DNA of 64,000 bases from Desulfovibrio sp. (GTDB lineage: Bacteria; Desulfobacterota; Desulfovibrionia; Desulfovibrionales; Desulfovibrionaceae): assembly GCA_030145055.1 (NCBI GenBank), contig JAQYWK010000002.1, positions 186,001 through 250,000 of the forward strand, in the 5' to 3' direction. Shown one piece after another: positions 1 to 7,760 of this stretch. How positions within the stretch are numbered: the stretch's first letter is position 1; every line of letters starts with the position of its first letter. The translations under genes and the position numbers were made by a program. The notes beneath the pieces are model-generated. The model saw only the letters and a list, made by a program, of their open reading frames with translations, was not told the origin of the DNA and made no database searches.

Positions 1-636
1 AATGAATCCAACTATAGGTGGGGTTTTCAACGAGGGATCGCTTATGAAAGCCATTGCCTTCCATTTTGCTTGATTCCATAAATCTACGTCAATAATGCTG
101 CTAAAAAAAACTGATTTTCGTTCTTTAGGTTCTAATGGAGTTTGCTTAGATTCAGTTTCAGGCTCTTCACCAAGTGGAGGGCGTTTGGATGTAGTTAATC
201 CACGCAATCTGTTTCTTAGTCGATCCTTTTCTAGCTGATTTGAGACATTATAGTGAGTGTATGGTTGTAATGGAAGCGGAATGTATTGAGTATCTGATTT
301 ATTGAAAATAATGGGTATATATTTTTGGTTGTTGCTATTAATATTGTACAATTGTTGCAAAATTAATGTTGTTTCCCATTTTACTCCTAACCCTTCGGCT
401 TTTCCTGAGAAATCGTTAGCTCTTTTGAAAAATAATTCGGAACAAACAATTATAACGTAGTTTGCATCTTGAATTTGTTTCATCATCCACTTTGGCCATC
501 CTTCTGCGGGAGCCTCTTCATATTGATCAATTTCTGAATCAATTCCCTGGCTGCGTAAGTAGTTAGACAAATCTAGAATAGCATCTGATAGTTTTTCTGA
601 TTCATGCGCATAGCTTATAAATACTTTGGTTGCCAT
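1..636 (-). CDS. SEFIR-domain protein, 3' end outside window
   Basis: The reading frame from the ATG at 636 stays open to base 1, so at least 212 residues are present and the C-terminus is missing. Residues 1 to about 140 match the SEFIR (TIR-related) fold: the start reads MATKVFISYAHESEK, followed by a DQYEEAPAEGWPKWM segment and a VIIVCSELF strand, all typical of bacterial SEFIR proteins. A charged linker at about 150-170 leads into a second segment (FFSSIIDVDLWNQAKW onward) that I do not recognise. Bacterial SEFIR domains are established as signalling or NAD-degrading parts of anti-phage abortive systems; that role here is inferred. The gene lies at the left end of an accessory region rich in defence-like genes. 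Confidence 0.8.
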   Translation of the reverse strand, partial: MATKVFISYAHESEKLSDAILDLSNYLRSQGIDSEIDQYEEAPAEGWPKWMMKQIQDANYVIIVCSELFFKRANDFSGKAEGLGVKWETTLILQQLYNINSNNQKYIPIIFNKSDTQYIPLPLQPYTHYNVSNQLEKDRLRNRLRGLTTSKRPPLGEEPETESKQTPLEPKERKSVFFSSIIDVDLWNQAKWKAMAFISDPSLKTPPIVGFI

Positions 637-747
637 ATATGATCCTAGTTTAGTTTGAACTTAAACAGAGTTAACAAAGAAGTTCATATTGTGTTTTTCG
701 GGGAACATCAACATCCTGTTGTGATAATTTTTATATTTTTTATAACA

Positions 748-787
748 AAAAAACCGGAACCATCCATACAGGACAGTTCCGGTTTTA
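748..787 (-). terminator. rho-independent terminator of higBA
   Basis: A 10-bp perfect stem (751-760 with 776-785, AACCGGAAC core) is followed on the minus strand by a T-rich run. It lies 24 bases beyond the higA stop. The A/T tracts on both sides could make it work in both directions. Confidence 0.8.
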
Positions 788-808
788 CTAATCTAAATTC
801 CTTTTAAA

Positions 809-1120
809 TCAAGCGCACAAATGAAGCTCTTCGCAAGTCCGAACTTCTCTATCAATGCGAACAACAAGCTGATCATCCTTTGCAACTTCAAGATCATATC
901 GCTGCTGAATGTTTAGCCAGAATTGCGGAGTTGTCCCGAAAAACTTCGCCAACCGCATGGCGGTATCAACAGTAATACTTCTCTGCCCCTTCACAACTTG
1001 TCCGATGCGCTGCGCTGGAACACAAAGAGCCGTTGCAAGCTTGTTACGGCTTAGTCCTAATGGTTCCATAAATTCTTCCAGCAAAATTTCACCGGGATGA
1101 ACTGGATTAAAATCTGCCAT
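809..1120 (-). CDS. higA: HigA-family antitoxin
   Basis: This 103-residue protein matches the HigA/VapI antitoxin family. It begins with the characteristic NPVHPGEILLEEFMEPLGLS segment, followed by a helix-turn-helix (about residues 18-60, with RIGQVVKGQRSIT as recognition region) and the FFGTTPQFWLNIQQRYDLE signature. Such antitoxins bind their cognate RelE-like toxin and repress the shared promoter. It is the second gene of the pair, 10 bases after higB, which is the usual reversed toxin-first order of higBA. The C-terminal 20 residues are not distinctive. Confidence 0.93.
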   Translation of the reverse strand: MADFNPVHPGEILLEEFMEPLGLSRNKLATALCVPAQRIGQVVKGQRSITVDTAMRLAKFFGTTPQFWLNIQQRYDLEVAKDDQLVVRIDREVRTCEELHLCA

Positions 1121-1130
1121 ATTCCCCTCC

Positions 1131-1415
1131 CTAATTGTGATAATCAGTTACTTCGACCTGAGAAGCGTGTTCATTTTCCCATACAAAACATATCCGGTAC
1201 TGATTATTAATTCTTATACTATATTGTCCGGCTCTATTGCCTTTTAAAAGTTCAAGCCGATTGCCCGGTGGAACTTTTAAGTCTTTAAGGTCATTTGACG
1301 AATCAATTAGTATTAATTTTCTATAAGCCGCCCTAGCAAGTTGATTAGGGATAATCCGCGAATACTCACGATTAAACAGCTTTTCTGTTTCACGATTCTT
1401 AAATGACTTAATCAT
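1131..1415 (-). CDS. higB: HigB/RelE-superfamily toxin
   Basis: This 94-residue protein has HigB length and layout: an N-terminal KSFKNRETEKLF segment, a middle LKVPPGNRLELLKGNRAGQYSIRINNQYRICF core, and a C-terminal VEVTDYHN strand. HigB toxins are ribosome-dependent mRNA interferases; the basic and aromatic residues of the core (R/Q/Y/R) fit that role. It precedes higA on the same strand with a 10-base gap. The promoter must lie just upstream (above 1415), where HigA would be expected to bind. The protein looks full length and intact. Confidence 0.92.
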   Translation of the reverse strand: MIKSFKNRETEKLFNREYSRIIPNQLARAAYRKLILIDSSNDLKDLKVPPGNRLELLKGNRAGQYSIRINNQYRICFVWENEHASQVEVTDYHN

Positions 1416-1581
1416 GAACTAAAGATATAACGCAAAGGGTGTCACGTCAAGCGTTACACGAAGGTTGGAGACAGGAACGCCATCAAAGCGACTATGCTCC
1501 TGCAGATGCTGCTGGGACCGGGATGTCCTGTGAGTGGATAGAGGATATTTTTGCTGAAAGAGATTGTGTAACTCAAAAAAG

Positions 1582-1630
1582 AATAAAGCCCTGACGTAGT
1601 GGTATGCTGGTAGTCAGGGCTTTATTTATT
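1582..1630 (-). terminator. strong bidirectional terminator
   Basis: A 14-bp perfect stem (1582-1595 with 1613-1626) encloses a 17-base loop and is flanked by A/T runs on both sides. On the minus strand it closes the parvulin gene that ends at 1649. On the plus strand it would stop anything reading rightward from the higBA upstream region. Confidence 0.85.
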
Positions 1631-1648
1631 GTAGCGGTGAAGAATTGT

Positions 1649-1930
1649 TTAGTCTTCGCGGCTATCGATGACCAGCAGGTGGTAACCGAACTGTGTTTTT
1701 ACGGGGCCATGAACTTCGCCAACGGCTTCATTGAACACAACGGTATCAAATTCCGGGACCATCTGGCCCGGGCGGAACTCACCGAGAGCGCCACCCTGCT
1801 GACCGGAAGGACAGCTGGAGTGTTTTTTTGCCAGTTCACCAAAGTCTGCGCCGTCCTGAATTTGTTTTTTCAGGTCCAGACAGGTCTGTTCATCACTAAC
1901 CAAAAGATGGCGTGCAGTTGCTTTTGTCAT
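1649..1930 (-). CDS. ppiC: single-domain parvulin peptidyl-prolyl isomerase
   Basis: This 93-residue protein is a stand-alone parvulin domain of PpiC type with no signal peptide, so it is probably cytoplasmic. It shows the family blocks [11 protein letters not shown] at the start, a [14 protein letters not shown] helix-loop, the [17 protein letters not shown] core and a C-terminal [12 protein letters not shown] strand. The catalytic-pocket histidines (in ARHLL and GYHLL) are present. An AGGAG ribosome site lies about 8 bases before the ATG. It is a single-gene unit with its own terminator. Its proteobacterial homologues are usually core genes, so it may predate the surrounding insertions. Confidence 0.92.
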   Translation of the reverse strand: MTKATARHLLVSDEQTCLDLKKQIQDGADFGELAKKHSSCPSGQQGGALGEFRPGQMVPEFDTVVFNEAVGEVHGPVKTQFGYHLLVIDSRED

Positions 1931-2050
1931 GTACGTACTCCTGTAGGTTTTAATATAAAAATTTTAATTAACCTTGTAGTCTTGCCATTGCGATTTAATG
2001 CGTCGCAAAAAATGTCCTTGCATGAATACGCAAGGACTGCAATGTGAAAT

Positions 2051-2179
2051 ATCACCCACCAACCGATCAAAGTCAGAAACAAAAAGCCTATCCTGAATGA
2101 TGCGGTATTTCTCAAATTCGGATTCAGCGTGAAGCTTGGCATCTAGCGCGGTTACTTTACCATTGTCTTGTAGGATATC
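2051..2179 (-). pseudogene. duplicated 3' fragment of rhuM
   Basis: These 129 bases align without gaps to 3396-3524, the 3' end of the intact rhuM gene, at a constant offset of 1345 bases and roughly 85 percent identity by eye. In frame it encodes a C-terminal RhuM piece (DILQDNGKVTALDAK, then an HAESEFEKYRIIQDR stretch). An in-frame TAG lies immediately upstream, and downstream the frame runs on into unrelated sequence until about 1970. It has no start, so it is a relic. The fic gene lies exactly between this copy and the intact one. Confidence 0.85.
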
Positions 2180-2289
2180 CTATTCTACTTAAATTCTAAA
2201 GCATTGCCATTGCAACAAATAAAATCTATATTCACCGCATACAGTGCGTCGAATACCCCGCGCATTCACCGCAAAACTAGGTAAAAGCA

Positions 2290-3441
2290 ATGTGGATACA
2301 CGAACATCAAGACTGGCCCAATTTTTCTTGGACGGCCGAAAGGCTAATATCCAAGCTGGCAGACGTTCGCCATAAGCAGGGCGTTCTACTTGGTAAAATG
2401 GAAAGTCTAGGTTTTGAGCTGAAGAATGAAGCTGGTCTGAAAATATTAACGAATGATATTGTACATTCGTCGGCAATTGAAGGAGAACTTCTTAATCCTG
2501 AGGAAGTAAGGTCTTCCATTGCTCAACGCCTCGGGATTGAAATAGCCGGACTGAAACCAGTTGGTCGTGATGTGAACGGTATTGTTGAAATGATGCTTGA
2601 TGCAACACAGAGATATTCAGAACCTCTTACAAAAGAGCGTTTGTGCGACTGGCACGCAGCACTTTTCCCGACCGGACGCAGTGGTATGAAACGGATTACC
2701 GTTGGAGACTGGAGACCTGCCGAGGTTGGAGCCATGCAAGTCATTTCAGGTCCACTTGGGCGTGAGAAAGTTCACTTTGAAGCACCTGAAGCCCCGCGTC
2801 TTGATCAAGAAATGACAAATTTTTTAGAATGGTTCGAGCGCGAGGATGATACTGATCCGGTTCTACGTGCTGGAATTGCTCATTTGTGGTTCGTGACAAT
2901 TCATCCATTTGAAGACGGCAACGGACGTATTGCGCGAACTCTTGCTGATATGGTTCTGGCTCGTGCAGAGGGATCGCCGGAGCGATTCTATAGTATGTCC
3001 ACGCAGATTGAATTGAAACGCAAGGATTACTATTCTCACTTGGAAAGGCAGCAACGCGGCACGCCTGAAATTACATATTGGCTGGAATGGTTCCTAGAGT
3101 GTTTACAGCAGGCACTCGCAACAGCTGAATCAACTCTAAGCCATGTGCTTGATAAAGCTAGTCTGTGGGAAACAATCTCGCAGCAACCGCCGATGAATGA
3201 ACGACAGCATTATATACTGAACAGAATGCTAGATGAAGAGTTCAAGGGCTACATGAATACATCCAAATATGCCAAGCTGGCCAAATGTTCTACAGATACA
3301 GCCCTTCGCGATATCAAAGACTTAAAAGAGCGCGGAATTCTTGAGCAGAATGCTAGCGGAGGGCGTAGTACGAGCTATCGTTTATCTTTATCAACATCAC
3401 CCACCAACCGATCAAAATCAGATACAAAAACCCTATCCTGA
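2290..3441 (+). CDS. Fic-family adenylyltransferase, DUF4172 type
   Basis: Fic enzymes transfer AMP, or another phosphate-linked group, from a nucleotide to a hydroxyl on a target protein. This 383-residue member begins with a DUF4172-like region (MWIHEHQDWPNFSW). It carries the inhibitory helix motif SSAIEG at 60-65 and the catalytic motif HPFEDGNGRIAR at 205-216, with His205 and the GNGR loop complete. Residues about 300-365 look like a winged-helix (ALRDIKDLKERGILEQ). The inhibitory motif lies in the same chain, as in class II Fic proteins, so no separate antitoxin is required. The last 22 codons (3376-3441) run antisense through the end of rhuM, so the C-terminal tail STSPTNRSKSDTKTLS is probably acquired sequence. 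Confidence 0.93.
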   Translation: MWIHEHQDWPNFSWTAERLISKLADVRHKQGVLLGKMESLGFELKNEAGLKILTNDIVHSSAIEGELLNPEEVRSSIAQRLGIEIAGLKPVGRDVNGIVEMMLDATQRYSEPLTKERLCDWHAALFPTGRSGMKRITVGDWRPAEVGAMQVISGPLGREKVHFEAPEAPRLDQEMTNFLEWFEREDDTDPVLRAGIAHLWFVTIHPFEDGNGRIARTLADMVLARAEGSPERFYSMSTQIELKRKDYYSHLERQQRGTPEITYWLEWFLECLQQALATAESTLSHVLDKASLWETISQQPPMNERQHYILNRMLDEEFKGYMNTSKYAKLAKCSTDTALRDIKDLKERGILEQNASGGRSTSYRLSLSTSPTNRSKSDTKTLS

Positions 3442-4400
3442 ATAATGCTATATTTCTCAAATTCTGATTCAGCGTGAATCTTGGCATCTAGCGCAGTTAC
3501 TTTACCACTACCTTGCAAGATATCTCGCTCTTCGAAATCTAGGAATAGGTCTAAGCGTTTGGCCCAGTCTTCCATTGTCATGGGGATATTGCGCTTGGCT
3601 CTGGATTCAGCAAGTTCCAAATATAGATTTATGATACGGGTAACGCCGTCCATTTCTTCTTTGTTCAGGTAATTCTTGGCGACCGCAACATCACTCTTAA
3701 AGATTTTCCCGTCTGGACTCTTGGCCCATGAGGTCAGCCCCATATGCTCTTTGTCGCTATCGGCTCGGTCCATTACCAATTCAGCTGCGGTATGGCCGTG
3801 AATAGCAAAATGGAGCTTGTTCTGAACTTTGGCGAAAAACACCTTAGTGGTAGGGGAGTCCTTATTGTAATCAACGCTGGTTGTATAAATGTCGGTAATC
3901 TTCTGGTAAAATCTGCGTTCACTAAGCCATATATCTCGAATCTCTTCAAGCAAACGGTCAAAATAGTCTTCACCCAAGTAGCTGCCATTCTCCAGCCGTT
4001 TGTTATCCAGCACATAGCCTTTGATAGCAAACTCACGCAAAACCTGCGTAGCCCATTGTCTAAACTGGGTGGCGCGTACTGAATTAACCCTATAGCCGAC
4101 GGATATAATGGCATCGAGGTTATAGAAATCTACGTTACGAGTAACTTGCCGAGACCCTTCATTCTGAACTGTTCGGAATTTCCTAATAGTTGAATCTAGC
4201 TCAAGTTCATTGCTCGCGAAAATGTTTTTCAAATGTTCGCTAATTGTTGGAACAGTAACATCAAACAGCTCTGCCATAAGCTTTTGACTGAGCCAGATAG
4301 ACTCCTCTTCAAAGCGTACTTCAATGCTGCCTTCTCCAGCCTGTGTGGTGAAGATCAGGAATTCTGCGGTGCTATTTCTAATTTGTAGTGATTTGGGCAT
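3375..4400 (-). CDS. rhuM: RhuM-family protein
   Basis: This 341-residue protein belongs to the virulence RhuM family (Pfam Virulence_RhuM). It has a winged-helix-like N-terminal region (VRFEEESIWLSQKLMAELF, then VPTISEHLKNIF at about 28-60) and the family block DAIISVGYRVNSVRATQFRQWA at about 92-113. The middle part (HGHTAAELVMDRADSDKEHMG) is also family-like. The biochemical role of RhuM is not established; homologues often sit in restriction-modification or pathogenicity islands. It converges on the first fic gene with a 67-base overlap and lies 33 bases upstream of the second one, with which it may be co-transcribed in the reverse order (second fic, then rhuM). Confidence 0.9.
   Translation of the reverse strand: MPKSLQIRNSTAEFLIFTTQAGEGSIEVRFEEESIWLSQKLMAELFDVTVPTISEHLKNIFASNELELDSTIRKFRTVQNEGSRQVTRNVDFYNLDAIISVGYRVNSVRATQFRQWATQVLREFAIKGYVLDNKRLENGSYLGEDYFDRLLEEIRDIWLSERRFYQKITDIYTTSVDYNKDSPTTKVFFAKVQNKLHFAIHGHTAAELVMDRADSDKEHMGLTSWAKSPDGKIFKSDVAVAKNYLNKEEMDGVTRIINLYLELAESRAKRNIPMTMEDWAKRLDLFLDFEERDILQGSGKVTALDAKIHAESEFEKYSIIQDRVFVSDFDRLVGDVDKDKR
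3396..3524. repeat. direct repeat copy 2 (within rhuM 3' end)
   Basis: This is the intact partner of the fragment at 2051-2179, in the same orientation. The two copies bracket the first fic gene, with the outer edge of copy 1 and the inner edge of copy 2 lying 1.2 kb apart. The divergence between copies shows the duplication is not recent. Confidence 0.8.
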
Positions 4401-4433
4401 ATTTTATATCTGATGGTTAGCGGCTGTGCTAAT

Positions 4434-5207
4434 TTATTTGGCGTTTTCTTTTAGAATCTTAACAATTGATTCTTGTGTATCCTGCAAAGACTGAGAAACT
4501 AAAATACAAAACAGCCCTAGCTCGCCTTTGTCGGCTTCTTGTAAGCCGTCGATGTATTCCTGTCGGTTTTCATTATTGATAACAGCAGGAAGATCCCCCT
4601 TTTTCATGAGGATTAGGTTCATCAGAAGCCTTGCACCGCGTCCGTTGCCATCATCAAAAGGGTGGATGCGTACGAAATTATAATGAGCGACTGAAACCGT
4701 AATTAGCGGGTGTGCCTGCTTTTTGTCCTGCTCAGTGATCCAGTCAAAGAGGAAATCCATTTCTGAGGAAACTTGTTCCGGTTCAACATAGGTATGGATC
4801 TCACTATTTGGAGTTAAAACATGGTTCGGATGAATTTTATATTGCCCGGCACGAGCTTCGTTTTTGATCTGTTTACCGTCTGGAGTTTGAGCAGCCGTGT
4901 AGTTTACTCCATTTAAAATCAGGGCATTAATTTCTTTCATCAGTCCAACCGTAAGCGGCCTTTCATCTTTGATGGTATCTTTAAGTACATCAATTGCTTC
5001 GGAGTGGTTACGCGCATCAAGAAAGTCTTTGAGTGGCTTACCTTTTACAGTTAATCCCTCACGAAGGAAGAAAAGTGTTTCACTAGGGGTGAGCGTACTG
5101 CCTTCAATGGCGTTTGTATTATATGTCCAGTCCACTTTCAGCTTAAACTGGATTACATCCCACAAATCACCTTCTAGAGGGCGTGTTCCATCAATTATCT
5201 GTTGCAA
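4434..5207 (-). CDS. Fic-family protein, second copy
   Basis: This Fic protein (257 residues from the TTG at 5207) carries an inhibitory helix TNAIEG near residue 34 and the catalytic motif HPFDDGNGRGAR near residue 182. It belongs to a different subfamily from the first one. The same frame is open to 5281 and encodes plausible family sequence (YIVPDSVEHTASLAEND), but it has no ATG. The only ATG nearby (5283) is out of frame and stops after 14 codons. Either TTG 5207 is used, or a frameshift has removed the natural start. The gene precedes rhuM by 33 bases on the same strand, suggesting a two-gene unit. Confidence 0.85.
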   Translation of the reverse strand: MQQIIDGTRPLEGDLWDVIQFKLKVDWTYNTNAIEGSTLTPSETLFFLREGLTVKGKPLKDFLDARNHSEAIDVLKDTIKDERPLTVGLMKEINALILNGVNYTAAQTPDGKQIKNEARAGQYKIHPNHVLTPNSEIHTYVEPEQVSSEMDFLFDWITEQDKKQAHPLITVSVAHYNFVRIHPFDDGNGRGARLLMNLILMKKGDLPAVINNENRQEYIDGLQEADKGELGLFCILVSQSLQDTQESIVKILKENAK

Positions 5208-5405
5208 CTTGTCGTTTTCCGCAAGGCTGGCGGTATGTTCAACAGAATCTGGAACTATGTATGTTGTGTTGATTAGGAGTCATATTTTTTGTGCCGTAAG
5301 TTTAAGCGTTAACGATGCTTGATTGTAGCTTTTTTTGCTAGGATATCAAATTGAAATAAAAGGTGGGGTCTTGGAGGAAATAGTTTGAATTTATTTCAGT
5401 AAATC

Positions 5406-5649
5406 TTAGCCCATATTAACGTTCATGTTCCATCTGCTGAAGGCTTCTTGAACTTCGGTGTCCGTAGAGAATTCACCTTTGTTCACTTGTTCCAGACTAT
5501 CAATTGTCTGGGATATTTCCCGTGGTTCATGTCCAATGAAATTTCAATCGCACAAGTCACAATAAAAGACTTGCTATGGTTTGTTGCCTTTGCGAGGGGG
5601 CTAATTTAGTTACGGCTTCATCTGAAACGCGCGCGGTTACTGTGGTCAT
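5406..5649 (-). pseudogene. decayed ribbon-helix-helix antitoxin gene
   Basis: Reading from the ATG at 5649 gives MTTVTARVSDEAVTKLA, a typical CopG/ParD-like start. The frame then breaks and the homology continues in a second frame (LAKATNHSKSFIVT) and finally a third (EPREISQTIDSLEQVNKGEF, ending RWNMNVNMG and TAA at 5406). Two single-base shifts therefore inactivate it. Members of this family are about 80 residues, which matches the total length here. No ParE/RelE-type toxin follows in the next 200 bases, so the partner has been lost or was never here. Confidence 0.8.
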
Positions 5650-6008
5650 GATTAGTTCCTTTTATAATATATGCAATGTGTACATTGTCGTCAGTAGGTA
5701 ACTAATTCAGATTATCCTTACAATGGTGAGTTATATTTGCAAAATTTAAAAAATGTATGTTTCCGGTTGGAAGCAGGAGCTTTTGGAATGAATTTATGCC
5801 TAAAAAAAACACTTATCCGATCTAGTTGCGCTGCATTAGTTAATCATAAAATTATTAAGGGATGAGTGTTGTCTCTTGACAATGGTGTTTCTATAATGCT
5901 TATTTTATTATTTTAAGGAGTTGCTCTCTATAACCGTTAACACAATATCCGTGATTAAACGGTGTATTAAATTATTCGTGTATATGATCAATTAAGGTGT
6001 AAACTTAT
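5650..6008. other. intergenic leader of the ATPase/methyltransferase cassette
   Basis: There is no credible gene in these 359 AT-rich bases. The region holds the promoter candidate at 5869-5897 and then an untranslated leader of about 100 bases before the ATG at 6009. The upstream half contains the shared start region of the decayed antitoxin. Confidence 0.6.
5869..5897 (+). promoter_or_regulatory. sigma-70-type promoter candidate for the defence cassette
   Basis: TTGTCT (5869-5874) and a perfect TATAAT (5892-5897) are separated by 17 bases. The position suits transcription of the ATPase gene starting near 5904, leaving a leader of about 105 bases. The -35 box matches the consensus at 4 of 6 positions. 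Confidence 0.5.
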
Positions 6009-7760
6009 ATGGAATTTTCACTTTCAGCTACTCCCTTATGTTCTGAGTCTCAAGTTTTACGATTTGAAAAAATTGCAATTCTTATGGGTGAGAATGGTTC
6101 TGGTAAATCCCTTCTTTTAGAGAGCGTTTTTGACGACAGAATGGGCCGACGTAACTTCAACGACCATAGAGTCGTATGTTTTTCATCCGGTCATAATGAA
6201 CGATTTTCTGAAGCATTCACAAAATATTTGAACAAAGAGCGTGAGCTAGAAAAGCCTATCGATTTAAATTGCTTTTATTATGATAAACTTCTTTCCAAAT
6301 TGTTGATTTTTTTGTCAACAAGTTTGAAGCCTGATGGTTATGTGAGGGCTTTTTTACGCCAAAAGGATTATGTTGATGAGAATGATGAGTCGCAGGATGT
6401 TTCGTCGCACCTTTCTTTGCGATTTTCTGTTCCTAATCACTATGTTAAACGAGTCCAAAAAGCTCTTGTAGAAGAGGAGAGTAGTGGAAAAAGTGTTTTG
6501 CGGACTACTCCTTTTTTTCGTACTTTAGTGAATTTTATCGAGACGTACATTGATGAAACATATGATTTTGATACGTCTATGAGTCCGTTAAGTGTCGAGT
6601 TAACACCGACAAGTCTTATGCGCGCATCATATTTAGGCGAACGTCCAGGATTATCACCAAATGGAATTAATGATTTTGAGGGTGACGATAATCCTGTGGT
6701 CCGTTTTTTTACACAAGCATCAGATGCTGACTATTTCATTAATAGACAGAAGATGCAGTTAAAACTGAAGGACGGTCTAGAACTCGAAAATTTAAGCGAT
6801 GGAGAATATCAGCAGTTGTTTGTATATGCACTGATTGATCTCTTTGATTCTCCTAAAACGTTATTTCTTTTAGATGAGGTAGATTCTCACCTGCATTACA
6901 AAAATTTGTCGAAATTGTGGAATGTGTTTAAGTCAATAAAAGGGAGCGTTATTACAACAACGCATTTGTTGGATACAATTACAGCTAATGAATTTGATGA
7001 TATCAAAGTTGTTAATGAGGGTAGAATAACTGATGAACATAAGTTAAAACAGGTTCTTGGCAGACTTGAAGTTTTGTCCAATGCTTCTTTTATGGAATAT
7101 GAAGTTTGTGCTCGAGTGAAGCATATTGTTTTAATTGATGACTGTAATGATTGGGATATTTTTTTACGTTTGGCAACACGTAAGGGGCTAGATACAAAGT
7201 ATTTATCTAATGTGCATGCTCATAAAAAAACGTCAGGATATGGGAGCATTAGCGAAAAATTTGCTCATGCTAAAATCCAGTGGGTTGAAGAGTTTTTCAA
7301 AACAAAAGATATTCATACATCGAATATTTTTTTAATTTGCGATAAAGATAAAGCCCACCCTAATTTTGATGTTAAGTCTGGAGTAAAGGTCCACGGTTCT
7401 TTTCTCAAAGGCATTCCGACTCCAAAGAATACAAAGGTTCCAGTTGTACATTTGTTGGCATGGAAGCGTCGGGAAATTAAAAATTACTTATTGTCATACA
7501 CTTCGCTAAAGCATCTTGGAGCCTTGGATCTTTTCAATAACGATAAACATGGTATAGTTAATCACTTAAAAAAGAATGATCCGGGCGATAATGTAGCTGT
7601 GCAAGATTTAGATGCTAAATTTATTATTAATCAGTTTGTAAATAGAAATGAATATGGATTTTGCCCTCAACTGCTACAAGAGTACATAAATTTGATTCCC
7701 CCTGAGGAAATTAGTGAAGATATTGTTAATATGTATAATTATATAGCGAGAACAATTTAA
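6009..7760 (+). CDS. ABC-type AAA ATPase fused to Toprim/DUF4435-like domain
   Basis: This 583-residue protein joins an SMC/ABC-like ATPase to a probable nuclease domain. The ATPase has Walker A GENGSGKS (27-34), signature LSDGE (262-266), Walker B TLFLLDEVDSH (284-293) and an H-loop histidine at 319. From about residue 370 a Toprim-like fold follows: strand HIVLIDD (372-378), then FLICDKDK (441-448) with the DxD pair D445/D447, and the WKRREIKNYLL block (485-495) seen in OLD, DUF4435 and related ATPase-nucleases. The usual catalytic Glu of Toprim motif 1 appears to be Asp377. The layout resembles single-chain PARIS-type or OLD-type effectors (inference). Its stop shares one base with the start of the methyltransferase gene, so the two are translationally coupled. 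Confidence 0.85.
   Translation: MEFSLSATPLCSESQVLRFEKIAILMGENGSGKSLLLESVFDDRMGRRNFNDHRVVCFSSGHNERFSEAFTKYLNKERELEKPIDLNCFYYDKLLSKLLIFLSTSLKPDGYVRAFLRQKDYVDENDESQDVSSHLSLRFSVPNHYVKRVQKALVEEESSGKSVLRTTPFFRTLVNFIETYIDETYDFDTSMSPLSVELTPTSLMRASYLGERPGLSPNGINDFEGDDNPVVRFFTQASDADYFINRQKMQLKLKDGLELENLSDGEYQQLFVYALIDLFDSPKTLFLLDEVDSHLHYKNLSKLWNVFKSIKGSVITTTHLLDTITANEFDDIKVVNEGRITDEHKLKQVLGRLEVLSNASFMEYEVCARVKHIVLIDDCNDWDIFLRLATRKGLDTKYLSNVHAHKKTSGYGSISEKFAHAKIQWVEEFFKTKDIHTSNIFLICDKDKAHPNFDVKSGVKVHGSFLKGIPTPKNTKVPVVHLLAWKRREIKNYLLSYTSLKHLGALDLFNNDKHGIVNHLKKNDPGDNVAVQDLDAKFIINQFVNRNEYGFCPQLLQEYINLIPPEEISEDIVNMYNYIARTI

Noticed and set aside
1424-1594. Open frame ending ALHEGWRQERHQ to SCEWIEDIFAERD before the terminator at 1582
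   Set aside because: It has no start codon with a ribosome site and matches no family I know; it could be the relic tail of a lost gene, but the evidence is too thin to annotate.
1604-2047. 147-residue plus-strand frame
   Set aside because: It is the antisense shadow of the parvulin gene and of the rhuM fragment, with no ribosome site.
5876-5897. TTGACA followed by TATAAT upstream of the ATPase gene
   Set aside because: The spacing is only 10 bases, too short for a sigma-70 promoter; the overlapping TTGTCT at 17-base spacing is the better -35 candidate.
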